DNA from: Variovorax beijingensis
Lineage (GTDB): Bacteria; Pseudomonadota; Gammaproteobacteria; Burkholderiales; Burkholderiaceae_C
Reading direction: 5' to 3'
NCBI RefSeq assembly: GCF_003951285.1
Contig: NZ_RXFQ01000013.1
Span: 104,127 to 168,126, forward strand
DNA length: 64,000 nucleotides
Shown here in pieces: positions 16,767 through 25,426 of the stretch (positions are counted from its first letter, which is position 1; the number at the start of each line of letters is the position of its first letter). Below the pieces are notes generated by a model. It was not told the origin of the DNA. It was given only the letters and a program-made list of their open reading frames with translations, and searched no databases. Position numbers and translations under genes: made by a program.

Positions 16767-17735
16767 ATGTCAGCCATGAACAACTTTGCGCGCCTCAAGC
16801 TGCGCCACCTGCAATGCCTCGTGATGGTGGCGCAGGAGCGCAACCTCGTGCGCGCGGGCAAGGCCCTGGCTCTCACGCAGCCCGCGGTGTCCAAGACCAT
16901 CGCCGAACTCGAAGAGATCGTCGGGCGCCAGTTGCTGCTGCGCCGCCGCCGCGGCGTCGAGCTCACGCCGGCGGCCGAGGTGCTGGTGCGCCATGCCGTC
17001 TCCGCGCTGCGCGGGCTGCGCGAAGGCATGGGCCTGGCCATGGACCAGCCCGAAGCCGATCAGCTGCGCGCGGCCGTGGGTGCTCTGCCCAACATGGCAG
17101 CCAACCTGCTGCCCGAGGCCGTCGCGCGGCTGTTTGCATCGCATCCGGCGCTGCGCGTGCGCGTGGTGAGCGGCACCAACGCGCAGCTCATGACGCAGCT
17201 GCGCCAGGGCGAGATCGACCTCGTGCTCGGCCGGCTCGCCCAAGCCTCGGCGATGGCCGACCTGGCGTTCGAGCAGCTCTACAGCGAGCCGCTGCTGCTG
17301 GTGGTGCGCCCGGGCCATCCGCTCGCGGCGCGGCGCCGGCTCACGCTCGACGCGCTGGCCGCGCATCCGCTGGTGCTGCCCGTCTCGGGCACCCTGATCC
17401 GGCACACGGCCGATGCCTTCCTGATCGCGCAGGGCATGGCGCTGCCCAGCCGGCTGGTGGAGGCGACGGATACGAGCTTCGTGGTCGGGCTGCTGCAGCG
17501 CTGCGACGCGGTGTGGTTCGCCCCGCAGGGTGCCGTCGAGGGCTTGATTGCACAGGGTGCGTTGAAGCGCGTCGCCATCGACACCTCGAGCACCGAAGGG
17601 CCGGTGGGCTTCACGGTGCGGCGCGGCGGCGAAGCGGGCGAGGGCGCGCGGCTGCTGGTCGAGGCGATCCGCGGAATCGTCGCGGCCGCGGCGCGCGGGG
17701 GGCGGCCTGGTGCCAGACTCGGGAATACCGCATGA
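16767..17735 (+). CDS. LysR-family regulator, PcaQ/GbpR-like
   Basis: A 322-residue LysR-type regulator. The N-terminal helix-turn-helix (LKLRHLQCLVMVAQERNLVR, then ALTQPAVSKTIAELEEIVGR) has the features of the PcaQ/GbpR branch, whose members respond to aromatic or sugar catabolites. The effector domain follows from about residue 90. The ATG at 16767 has AGGGAAG upstream at good spacing; an earlier in-frame ATG lacks one. The stop overlaps the next start as ATGA, so the DUF418 protein is translationally coupled. The divergent Bug gene is the probable target. Confidence 0.9.
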   Translation: MSAMNNFARLKLRHLQCLVMVAQERNLVRAGKALALTQPAVSKTIAELEEIVGRQLLLRRRRGVELTPAAEVLVRHAVSALRGLREGMGLAMDQPEADQLRAAVGALPNMAANLLPEAVARLFASHPALRVRVVSGTNAQLMTQLRQGEIDLVLGRLAQASAMADLAFEQLYSEPLLLVVRPGHPLAARRRLTLDALAAHPLVLPVSGTLIRHTADAFLIAQGMALPSRLVEATDTSFVVGLLQRCDAVWFAPQGAVEGLIAQGALKRVAIDTSSTEGPVGFTVRRGGEAGEGARLLVEAIRGIVAAAARGGRPGARLGNTA

Positions 17736-18952
17736 ACACCACCCCGAACGAACGCCAGCAGATGGTCGATGCGCTGCGCGGCTTCGCGCTGCTGGGCATC
17801 CTGGTGGTCAATATCGCGAGCTTCGCATCGACCTACTATGGCCTGGGCGTTCCCGATCCGATGGCGCTCTCGCTGGCCGACCGCTGCGCATCGTTCGTGC
17901 GGGCCTTCGTGTTCGAGACCAAGTTCTATCTGCTGTTCTCGTTCCTGTTCGGCTACAGCTTCACGCTGCAGATGCGGTCGGCGGAGCGCGACGGAAAAGC
18001 TTTCGTGCCGCGCATGGTGCGGCGGCACGTCGGCCTGTGGGTCATCGGCGTCGTGCATGCCGTGCTGCTCTACTACGGCGACATCCTCACCACCTATGCG
18101 GTGCTGGGCGCCGTGCTGCTCATGCTGCGCAGGCGCGGTGATGTGTTCCTGGCGTGCGTGGGCATCGCGCTGGTGCTGCTCACTTCATTGCTGTGGGCCG
18201 CCGTCGGCCAGATGTACACGCACATGGACATGTTGATGGCAACGCAGGCGGCCTACGCCGAAGCCGCCGCGGCGCTGGCCGCCTACCGCGCGACGCCCGC
18301 CATGGTGGTCGTGCAGCATTTGCGCGATCTCTCGCAGACCTGGTGGATCACGGGGCTGGTGCAGGCGCCGGAGGCGCTGGCCATGTTCTTCGCGGGCTTC
18401 ATCGCCGGCAAGCGCGGGCTCCTCGCGCATGTCGAAGCGCATCGCACGCTGTTGTGGCGGATGTTCTGGTGGGGCCTTGCCGTCGGCCTGCCGGGTGCGC
18501 TCGCCTACGCCTGGCCGACCCTGCGGCTGAATGACCCGGTGCGCGACATCCAGGGCCTTGCGGTCACGCTGCTGACGGCGCCGTTTCTGGCTGCCGCGTA
18601 TGCGGCCGGCATGCTGCTCGTGTTCCAGAGCGGGCGCGGCGGCCGGGTACTGGTGCAACTGCTGGCGCCGGCGGGCCGCATGGCGCTGTCGAACTACCTG
18701 CTGCAATCGCTGGTCTGCGCGTGGATCTTTCTTGCCTACGGGTTGCGCTGGATCGGAACGGTCGGGCCGCTGGCCACATTCGCAGTGGCGTTCGCGATCT
18801 TCGCAGGCAACCTGGCGCTGAGCCGGTGGTGGATGCAGCGCTTCGCCTACGGCCCGGCGGAGTGGCTGCTGCGGGCCTTCACCAACCTCCAGCGGCCGCC
18901 GCTGCGCCGGCGCCGGCATGCGGATCAGCGCGACAGCAGCGCCGAGAACTGA
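17732..18952 (+). CDS. DUF418 (YeiB-type) integral membrane protein
   Basis: A 406-residue inner-membrane protein with eight or more hydrophobic helices. The N-terminal RQQMVDALRGFALLGILVVN is the usual start of the YeiB/DUF418 family, and the C-terminal DUF418 part includes GRMALSNYLLQSLVCAWIF. Biochemical role unknown; the family is sometimes compared with acyltransferases. It starts inside the last codons of the LysR gene (ATGA overlap), an unusual partner for a regulator of a binding protein. Its end overlaps the convergent lysE-type gene by 28 bases. Confidence 0.88.
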   Translation: MNTTPNERQQMVDALRGFALLGILVVNIASFASTYYGLGVPDPMALSLADRCASFVRAFVFETKFYLLFSFLFGYSFTLQMRSAERDGKAFVPRMVRRHVGLWVIGVVHAVLLYYGDILTTYAVLGAVLLMLRRRGDVFLACVGIALVLLTSLLWAAVGQMYTHMDMLMATQAAYAEAAAALAAYRATPAMVVVQHLRDLSQTWWITGLVQAPEALAMFFAGFIAGKRGLLAHVEAHRTLLWRMFWWGLAVGLPGALAYAWPTLRLNDPVRDIQGLAVTLLTAPFLAAAYAAGMLLVFQSGRGGRVLVQLLAPAGRMALSNYLLQSLVCAWIFLAYGLRWIGTVGPLATFAVAFAIFAGNLALSRWWMQRFAYGPAEWLLRAFTNLQRPPLRRRRHADQRDSSAEN

Positions 18953-19545
18953 AACACCGCAAAGCCCAGCAGCAGTGCGCCCGACAGCCGGTTGATGGAC
19001 TGGAGCACCCGCGCACCGAGCTTGTGCCGCACCATCGACACCGCGGTCGACAGGCCCACCCACCACAGTGCCGACCCGAGGAAAACGCCCACCACCATCG
19101 TCACGGCGGCGCCGCTGCTGCTCGCATGTCCGGAGCCGATCGATGCGAACACCGCGACGAAGGACAGGATCGTCATCGGATTCGCGAGCGTGAGCATGAA
19201 CACCGACAGCATGGCTTTCCGCGGCGTGGCGGCGTCCTGCGCGGTCCGGGCCTGGGTGGCGGCCGGTGCACGCAGCAGCTGCACGCCCATCCACCCCAGG
19301 AAGGCCGCGCCGCCGAGCGCCAGCGGCACGCGCGCCGCCACCATCGACGAGATGACTGCCGAGACGCCGAACGCGCCGATGGCGCCGTAGCACGCATCCG
19401 CCAGCGCGGCCCCGAGGCCGCTGAAAAGACCGATGGCACGGCCGTGCGCGAGCGTGCGCTGGATGCAGAGCAGCCCGATGGGGCCCACGGGTGCGGCGAT
19501 CGACAGCCCGATGACCAGGGCCTTGAGGAAAAGAGAAAAGTCCAT
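18925..19545 (-). CDS. LysE/RhtB-family amino-acid exporter
   Basis: A 206-residue inner-membrane exporter with about six helices. The N-terminus (IGLSIAAPVGPIGLLCIQRT, then GLGAALADACYGAIGAFG) carries the family signature, and LTLANPMTILSFVAVFA is the conserved second repeat. It is divergent from an Lrp/AsnC-type gene, the classic exporter/regulator pair that responds to excess amino acid. Which amino acid is exported cannot be read from sequence. Its 3' end overlaps the DUF418 gene tail to tail. Confidence 0.93.
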   Translation of the reverse strand: MDFSLFLKALVIGLSIAAPVGPIGLLCIQRTLAHGRAIGLFSGLGAALADACYGAIGAFGVSAVISSMVAARVPLALGGAAFLGWMGVQLLRAPAATQARTAQDAATPRKAMLSVFMLTLANPMTILSFVAVFASIGSGHASSSGAAVTMVVGVFLGSALWWVGLSTAVSMVRHKLGARVLQSINRLSGALLLGFAVFQFSALLSR

Positions 19546-19589
19546 GCCTGGAATTGTTCGGCGCGGCCTCCATGGCGAGAATGACGAAA

Positions 19590-19617
19590 TTCAGGCGCGC
19601 AGCGTGCCAAGCCTGAA
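19590..19617. promoter_or_regulatory. Inverted repeat between exporter and Lrp-type gene
   Basis: TTCAGGC (19590-19596) and GCCTGAA (19611-19617) are perfect arms separated by 14 bases, centred between the lysE-type and lrp-type starts. The spacing suits an Lrp/AsnC octamer site that could control both genes. Inferred from position and symmetry. Confidence 0.5.
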
Positions 19618-19652
19618 ATCGGAAGTGAAATTCTCAACTGCACCTTAGATTC

Positions 19653-20111
19653 ATGGAAATCGACTCCAAGAACTGGCAAATCCTCGACGCGCTCCAGCAG
19701 GACGCGCGCACCTCGCTGACGGCGCTGGCGCGGCAAGTGGGCTTGTCCGTGCCCTCGACCTCGGAGCGCGTGAAGCGGCTCGAGGAGGCCGGCGTGATCG
19801 AGGGCTACCGTGCGGTGGTTCCGCCGCGCAAGGCGGGCTATACGGTGACGGCGCTGATCGGCATCACGACCGCGCAGCCCGACAAGGCCCGGCTGCTGAA
19901 GCTGCTCGATGGCCGGCGCGAGGTGCTCGAGTGCTTTCACGTCACCGGGCAGGACTCCTATGTGCTGAAGGTGGTCGCCCGGGACATCGAGCATCTGGAG
20001 ACCTTCGTGAGCAGCATCAACCACCTGGGGGAGACGCGCACGTCGATCGTCATGTCGGTGCCGATCCCGGCGCGCGCGGTGGCGGTGCCAGCGGGCGCCG
20101 TGCCCGGATAA
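19653..20111 (+). CDS. Lrp/AsnC-family regulator
   Basis: A 152-residue feast/famine regulator. The N-terminal helix-turn-helix (DSKNWQILDALQQDARTSLT and SVPSTSERVKRLEEAGVI) is followed by a RAM ligand-binding domain with CFHVTGQDSYVLKVVARD. Such proteins bind amino acids and form octamers. It is divergent from the LysE-type exporter, its probable target. It converges on the mscS-type gene with 19 bases between. Confidence 0.93.
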   Translation: MEIDSKNWQILDALQQDARTSLTALARQVGLSVPSTSERVKRLEEAGVIEGYRAVVPPRKAGYTVTALIGITTAQPDKARLLKLLDGRREVLECFHVTGQDSYVLKVVARDIEHLETFVSSINHLGETRTSIVMSVPIPARAVAVPAGAVPG

Positions 20112-20130
20112 GGCGCTGCGGCGCCCTGCT

Positions 20131-21192
20131 TCAGGCCGCCGCCGAGCCCTGAGGCAGGTCGGCCTCGATGCGCATCCTCGGCAGGAACTGCGGGTACTCG
20201 CGCTGCATGAAGTCGAGGAGCCCTTCGCGCACGGTGCAGCGCAGGTCGAAGGCCAGGCCCGAGGTGGCGGCGGTGCACAGCACGCGAACCTGCATGCTGC
20301 GCTCGGTCGCATCGGTGACGCGCATGTTGAAGAAGCGGCCGTCCCATTCGGGCGCCGCCTTCACGATGCGCTCGACCTCTTCGCGCAGCGGCGCCAGCGG
20401 CATGCCGTAGTCCACGTAGATGAAGACCGAACCGAGCAGTTGCGACGAGTGGCGCGTCCAGTTCTGGAACGGCTTCTCGATGAAGTAGCTGAGCGGCAGG
20501 ATCAGGCGCCGGTCGTCCCAGATCTTGAGCACGACGAAGGTGCCGGTGATTTCCTCGACGCGGCCCCATTCGCCTTCGACCACCAGCACGTCGTCGATGC
20601 GGATCGGCTGGGCCAGCGCAATCTGCAGCCCGGCGATCAGGTTGCTGAACACCGGCTTGGCGGCCAGGCCGGCCACGATGCCGATCACGCCCGCGGAGGC
20701 CAGCAGGCTCGCGCCGACCTGGCGCGCGCCGGGAAAGGTCATGAGCATCATCGCGCCGCCGGCCACCAGCACCACCGACATGGCCGTGCGCGCGAGCACG
20801 CGCGTCTGCGTGAGCACGCGGCGCGCCTGGAGGTTGTCTGCAATGTCGGACGGATGCTGCGCGAGCACGCCGTCGGCAAAGCCGCTGATGGCCCTTACCG
20901 CGAGCCAGGTGGTCGCGGCAATCAGGAGCAGGCCGTTGAAATGCCGCACGCTGGCAAGGAAGCGCAGGTCCTCGGGCGCCGCCTGGAGGATGAGCAGCAG
21001 CGCCACCAGCGGGAGCACGAGCCGCGCCGGTGCGTTGCAGTTGATCACCATCGCATGCACCGCGGGTGCGGGACGGGTGATCCGTTTCAGCACGAGGCCG
21101 CCGATGCGGTGGACCAGGAGAGCGAGCGGGACGGCGATGAGGACGGCAATCCAGGTGCCGAACCAGGGGTGGGCAAGTATCTCTTGGGTCAT
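20131..21192 (-). CDS. MscS-family mechanosensitive channel
   Basis: A 353-residue inner-membrane protein. After four N-terminal hydrophobic segments comes the MscS pore helix and beta domain (ASAGVIGIVAGLAAKPVFSN, PIRIDDVLVVEGEWGRVEEI and RLILPLSYFIEKPFQNWTR). The family opens under hypo-osmotic membrane tension; small members like this may instead conduct specific ions. Its start overlaps the stop of the FUSC gene as TGATG, so it is translationally coupled to it. No periplasmic signal extension is present. Confidence 0.93.
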   Translation of the reverse strand: MTQEILAHPWFGTWIAVLIAVPLALLVHRIGGLVLKRITRPAPAVHAMVINCNAPARLVLPLVALLLILQAAPEDLRFLASVRHFNGLLLIAATTWLAVRAISGFADGVLAQHPSDIADNLQARRVLTQTRVLARTAMSVVLVAGGAMMLMTFPGARQVGASLLASAGVIGIVAGLAAKPVFSNLIAGLQIALAQPIRIDDVLVVEGEWGRVEEITGTFVVLKIWDDRRLILPLSYFIEKPFQNWTRHSSQLLGSVFIYVDYGMPLAPLREEVERIVKAAPEWDGRFFNMRVTDATERSMQVRVLCTAATSGLAFDLRCTVREGLLDFMQREYPQFLPRMRIEADLPQGSAAA

Positions 21193-23432
21193 CAGGCGAT
21201 GGTCGTCGTTGCTTCTGTTGTCTCGTTCAGATGTTGAAGAATGCGCGCCGCGTCGTCGCGCAGCTGCGTCGAAAGTGCCGTGGCCAAATCGAGCCGGCGC
21301 AGCAGCCAGGGGCTGATGTCGTTGTCGAACGGGTCGGGCAGGGGAATCGGGCCGCCCACGGTGGTGGAGCCGGGGCTTTCGGGCAGCGAGGGGCCGGTGG
21401 TCGGCGCGCTGCCGATCGCGGCTTCGATGCGCTGCGCGGTGCGCGCGAGCGGACCTTCGATCTCGGCGGCCGTGAGCCGGTCGCGCCGCAGCACCAGCAT
21501 CGACTTGACGGCGCTGAGCTGCGCCAGCAGCTGGTAGCTGTGCGCCTGCAGGTGTTCGAGCGGCTCCAGCGGCGGCTGCACCGCGCGCGGCTCCGACAGC
21601 GAGCGCTGCGTGGCCTGCACCAGGGCCGAGAGGCTGTCGTAGGCCTCGCGGCGCGCGAGCCGCCATTCGAGCTCGGGGCTGCTGTCGACGGCCTGCAGCT
21701 GGCCGAGGCCGAGCGCCAGCCGTGCATGGCGCGCCTGCGCGGTGAGCGTGCGCGCCACCAGCGCCGGAATCTGCCCGCGCTCCCAGGAGGGCAGCACATA
21801 GCAGAAGCCCCAGGCCAGCGCGGCGCCGATCAGCGTGTCGGCAATGCGCTCGAACAGCGCGAAGATGGGCGCGGCGCCGGTGTTGAGCATGTGCGCCTGC
21901 ACCAGGCCCAGCACAGTGGCGGCCACCGCCGTGATCAGGTAGCGCCGCACCGCAAAGCTGTGGGCGATGGCCTGCGCCACCGTGAGGATGACCAGCAGCA
22001 TGAGCGGCGACGGATGCGCGGAGAGCAGGCCCACCGCGAGCACGCTGCCCAGCAGCGTGCCGGCGACGCGGCTGTTGCGCCGCTCCAGCGTCTGCGAGAG
22101 GCTGCCGCGCAGCACCACCACGATGGTCAGCAGGATCCAGTAGTCGTGCGAACCCCAGGGCAGCGACACCGCAATGGCGTAGCCGGCCGCAATGGCCAGT
22201 GCCGCGCGAATGGCGTGGCGCAGCGGCGGCGCGTCCCAGCGCCACAGCGTGAGAAAGGGCAGCAGCGACCAGTCGGTCGGGCTCACGAACATCTGCCAGT
22301 TGGCGCGCACCACCGCAAGGTTGGGTTCGGCATCGCCGCGCGCCATGGCCGACAGGCGCAGCACCTCGTCGTTGATGTGGCCGATGCGGCTGGCCAGGCC
22401 GCGCGCGAGCATGGCGGCGTTCGGGCCGGGCAGGCCGTGGCTGGCGATATGGTCTTCGCCCGGAAGATGGATCGACGCGAGCCGCGGCCGCCGGTCGGCC
22501 ACCACCTCGGGCTGGCGGCCCATGAGCAGCGCATCGCCGAGCGCAATGGTGTCGTTGGCCAGCTCCTCGAGCACGCGGCGCATCTCGATGAGCGCCTGCG
22601 CATGCGCGGGGTGGCTCTTGAGCGCGTCCAGGTCGAGCTCGCTCGCAAGCAGCTGGTCGCGCATTTCGAGCACGATTACCAGCATGGCGGCCAGCCGCTG
22701 CCGGCGCGGTGTGCGCGGCGATTCGAGCACGATGTCGCGCGTGGCCTGCAACTGGTCGGCCAGCGCGGCCTGTTCGCGCAGCAGCTGGCCCAGCAGGGGC
22801 GCGGGGGTTTCGCGGATGTCGCTGGTGTCGTCGCGCGGCGTGAACTGGCTGGCCTCGGTGCGCATCAGCGCGGCCAGCGAATACAGCACGTCCGAGACCG
22901 ACTGGACGCGAAAGCGCGAATTCAGCGCATGGTTGGCGAGCGTGGCCCAGATCACGTAGAGCCCGGCGCCAAGCCCGAAGTGCCAGGTGCGCTCGAGCGC
23001 CTCGGCCATGCCGCCGGGTGCGGGCGTGGCCATCGAGAAGACCATCGAGAACATCACCGCGATGGCAATGGGGATGCCGCGCTTGCCCCATGCCATGGCC
23101 AGGAAGGCGACGAAGGTGGCGGGCACCAGCACCAGGCCGAGGCGAATGGGCGCGGCGTGCAGCAGCTGCACGAAGAAGAACAGCGGCAGCCCGATCAGCG
23201 GGGCCGGCAGCATCTGGAAGAACTTGCCGCGGCGCGGGCCGGGCAGGTCGGGCGGGGCCGTGACGATCACGCCCACCGCGGCTGTGGAGGCCGCGATGGC
23301 GCCGAGCCACAGGTGCGCGCCGGCCGAGATGACCAGCAGGCCGAGCGCGACGGTGAGGCCGCTGGCGACGTACTGGCTCAGCGCAATGCGCAGCGCCGCA
23401 CGGAAGCGGAGGGCGGCACCTGGCCCCTGCAT
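21192..23432 (-). CDS. FUSC-family (YccS/aromatic-acid-exporter-type) membrane protein
   Basis: A 746-residue inner-membrane protein with two sets of hydrophobic helices, residues about 15-170 and 390-530, separated and followed by cytosolic helical regions. The C-terminal set contains RAALAIAAGYAIAVSLPWGS and WILLTIVVVLRGSLSQTLER, typical of the FUSC domain of YccS, AaeB and related proteins. Substrate unknown; relatives export aromatic acids. Both ends are coupled: its ATG overlaps the suhB stop (TGATG) and its stop overlaps the mscS start. Confidence 0.9.
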   Translation of the reverse strand: MQGPGAALRFRAALRIALSQYVASGLTVALGLLVISAGAHLWLGAIAASTAAVGVIVTAPPDLPGPRRGKFFQMLPAPLIGLPLFFFVQLLHAAPIRLGLVLVPATFVAFLAMAWGKRGIPIAIAVMFSMVFSMATPAPGGMAEALERTWHFGLGAGLYVIWATLANHALNSRFRVQSVSDVLYSLAALMRTEASQFTPRDDTSDIRETPAPLLGQLLREQAALADQLQATRDIVLESPRTPRRQRLAAMLVIVLEMRDQLLASELDLDALKSHPAHAQALIEMRRVLEELANDTIALGDALLMGRQPEVVADRRPRLASIHLPGEDHIASHGLPGPNAAMLARGLASRIGHINDEVLRLSAMARGDAEPNLAVVRANWQMFVSPTDWSLLPFLTLWRWDAPPLRHAIRAALAIAAGYAIAVSLPWGSHDYWILLTIVVVLRGSLSQTLERRNSRVAGTLLGSVLAVGLLSAHPSPLMLLVILTVAQAIAHSFAVRRYLITAVAATVLGLVQAHMLNTGAAPIFALFERIADTLIGAALAWGFCYVLPSWERGQIPALVARTLTAQARHARLALGLGQLQAVDSSPELEWRLARREAYDSLSALVQATQRSLSEPRAVQPPLEPLEHLQAHSYQLLAQLSAVKSMLVLRRDRLTAAEIEGPLARTAQRIEAAIGSAPTTGPSLPESPGSTTVGGPIPLPDPFDNDISPWLLRRLDLATALSTQLRDDAARILQHLNETTEATTTIA

Positions 23433-24493
23433 CACTTGGCGGAAGCGTCGCCTTCGGAGGAGCCGCCGCCAGCAGGCGCGTCGCGGCGCACGCGCGTGAG
23501 CTTGCGCTGCACGGGAGCCGCCGGCGCGGCCGCGGGAGCGGGTGCCTCGCCGTCGAGTGGCGCGGCCGTCAGGTCGGTGACGGTGCTGCGGGCGTACAGG
23601 TCGACCGATTCGTCGGCACCGGGCCGCGCGGCGGCCGACACGGCGCGCACGCGGTCGCTGGCGCGCATCTTGTCGTCGATGCCCGCAAACTTGGAGTACT
23701 TGGCGAGCAGCGGCACCAGCTGGCCGTAGATGCGCGGTGCGCCGGCCAGGCATTCGCGCTGCTCGAGGAAATCGGGCTCGCCCGTGAAGTTGCCGATCAG
23801 GCCGCCGGCCTCGGTGACCAGCAGCGAGCCCGCGGCCACGTCCCAGGGGTTCAGGCCGGTCTCGAAGAAGCCGTCGGTGAAGCCGGCCGCCACGTAGGCC
23901 AGGTCGAGCGCCGCGGCGCCGGGGCGGCGCAGGCCCGCCATGCGGGGCATCATGTCGGCCATGATGGCCAGGTACTGCTTGAAGTTGTCGCCGCTGCGGA
24001 ACGGAAAGCCCGTGGACACCAGGCATTCGCTGAGCCGGGTGCGCTTGGACACGCGGATGCGGCGCTCGTTCATGTAGGCGCCGCGGCCCTTGGTGGCGGT
24101 GAACAGGTCGTTGCGGCTCGGGTCGTAGATGACCGCCTGCTCGATCTTGCCGCGCACGGACAGCGCGATGGACACGCAATAGACGGGGAAGCCGTGGATG
24201 AAATTGGTTGTGCCGTCGAGCGGATCGATGATCCAGACGTAGTCGGAATCCTTGGCGCCATGCTCGGCGCCCGATTCCTCGGCCAGGATGCCGTGCCCCG
24301 GATACGCGCCAAGCAGCGTTTCGATGATGACCTGCTCGCTGGCGTGGTCGACTTCGGTGACGAAGTCGTTGACCTGCTTCTGCGAGATGCGCACGGCCTC
24401 GACGTCGAGGGCGGCGCGGTTGATGATGGCGCCGGCGGCGCGTGCGGCCTTGACGGCCACATTGAGCATGGGATGCAGGTTGGGGGACGACAT
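23432..24493 (-). CDS. suhB: Inositol monophosphatase family protein SuhB
   Basis: A 353-residue Mg-dependent phosphatase of the inositol monophosphatase family. Metal-binding motifs are AEESG, DPLDGTTNFIHGFP and, near the C-terminal half, NPWDVAAGSLLVTEAGG. In E. coli SuhB also joins the rRNA antitermination complex. The enzymatic core ends near residue 270; the last 80 residues are a low-complexity Ala/Pro-rich extension ending in a basic stretch (VQRKLTRVRRD). It is divergent from trmJ, a common arrangement in betaproteobacteria, and is followed without a gap by the FUSC and MscS genes. Confidence 0.93.
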   Translation of the reverse strand: MSSPNLHPMLNVAVKAARAAGAIINRAALDVEAVRISQKQVNDFVTEVDHASEQVIIETLLGAYPGHGILAEESGAEHGAKDSDYVWIIDPLDGTTNFIHGFPVYCVSIALSVRGKIEQAVIYDPSRNDLFTATKGRGAYMNERRIRVSKRTRLSECLVSTGFPFRSGDNFKQYLAIMADMMPRMAGLRRPGAAALDLAYVAAGFTDGFFETGLNPWDVAAGSLLVTEAGGLIGNFTGEPDFLEQRECLAGAPRIYGQLVPLLAKYSKFAGIDDKMRASDRVRAVSAAARPGADESVDLYARSTVTDLTAAPLDGEAPAPAAAPAAPVQRKLTRVRRDAPAGGGSSEGDASAK

Positions 24494-24614
24494 TCTGGAT
24501 TGTGAGAAGAACGGTGGGGTAGGTCCCCTGGAGGCGACCCTGCGGTCCGGCGATGCGGGCGGCGAGAATCGGGCATTTTACCGGCTCCGCCGCCTTGTGT
24601 CTCCCAACCCCGCC

Positions 24615-25346
24615 ATGCGCACCCGTTTCATCCTGATCCAGACCAGCCACGCCGGCAATGTGGGCGCCGCCGCCCGCGCCATGAAAACCATGGGTTTCGA
24701 CGACTTGGTGCTGGTCGCGCCCCGATGGGCCAACGTGCTGCGGCGCGAGGAAACCATCCAGCGCGCGAGCGGCGCGCTCGACGTGCTGACCAATGCCCGC
24801 ATCGTCGAAACGCTCGACGAGGCGCTCGACGGCGTGACCCACCTGTGCGCCACCGCCATGATCCCGCGCGACTTCGGCCCGCCCACGCGCACCCCGCGCG
24901 AGCACCTGGAGCCGCTCGCGAAGCAGGGCGACCAGCATGTGGCCTTCCTGTTCGGCTCCGAGCGCTTCGGCATGCGCAACGAAGACGTCTACCGCTGCAA
25001 CGTGGCGCTCTGCATTCCCACCGACCCGAAGTTCGGCTCGCTCAACCTCGGCGCCGCCATCCAGGTGGTGGCCTACGAATGGCGGCTTGCGCTGGGCGGC
25101 TACGAGGTGCGCGATGCCACCGCGCCCATCGAGGCGGCCGATGCCAAGGCGGTGGCCGGCATGCTCGAGCATTGGGAGCGATCGCTGGTGGAGATCGGCT
25201 TTCTGGACCCCTGGGCACCGAAGAAGCTGATGCCGCGGCTGCAGCAGCTGTTCAACCGCGCCCAGCCCACGCCCGAGGAAATCCACATCCTGCGCGGGAT
25301 CGCCAAGGCCATGGCCGATGCGGCCCGCGGGCCGCGCAATGGCTGA
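24615..25346 (+). CDS. trmJ: tRNA (cytidine/uridine-2'-O)-methyltransferase TrmJ
   Basis: A 243-residue SPOUT-fold methyltransferase that adds the 2'-O-methyl group at tRNA position 32. The N-terminal FILIQTSHAGNVGAAARAMK and the trefoil-knot region FGSERFGMRNEDVYRCN with IPTDPKFGSLNLGAAIQVV are diagnostic. The C-terminal tail (WERSLVEIGFLDP, then RLQQLFNRAQP and EIHILRGI) fits TrmJ rather than other SPOUT enzymes. The ATG at 24615 is chosen as the family start. Divergent from suhB; cysE follows with 80 bases between, as in many relatives. Confidence 0.95.
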   Translation: MRTRFILIQTSHAGNVGAAARAMKTMGFDDLVLVAPRWANVLRREETIQRASGALDVLTNARIVETLDEALDGVTHLCATAMIPRDFGPPTRTPREHLEPLAKQGDQHVAFLFGSERFGMRNEDVYRCNVALCIPTDPKFGSLNLGAAIQVVAYEWRLALGGYEVRDATAPIEAADAKAVAGMLEHWERSLVEIGFLDPWAPKKLMPRLQQLFNRAQPTPEEIHILRGIAKAMADAARGPRNG

Positions 25347-25382
25347 CAAAACCCCATCGGCGATGCGCGAAGACGGCCGGCC

Positions 25383-25410
25383 TTAGACTTCGCGGCCCTA
25401 TCGATATAAC
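25383..25410 (+). promoter_or_regulatory. Candidate sigma-70 promoter of cysE
   Basis: TTAGAC (25383-25388) and TATAAC (25405-25410) are 16 bases apart, 16 bases before the cysE start, which has AAAGG as ribosome site. An inverted repeat CGCGAAG (25366-25372) / CTTCGCG (25388-25394) overlaps the -35 element and could end trmJ transcription or act as an operator. Confidence 0.55.
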
Positions 25411-25426
25411 GACAACAAAGGCTGCG

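Noticed and set aside
21192..25349. A 1385-codon open frame on the minus strand
   Set aside because: Only the 21192-23432 part is a real protein (FUSC family). The rest is the antisense or off-frame reading of suhB and trmJ, common in GC-rich DNA.
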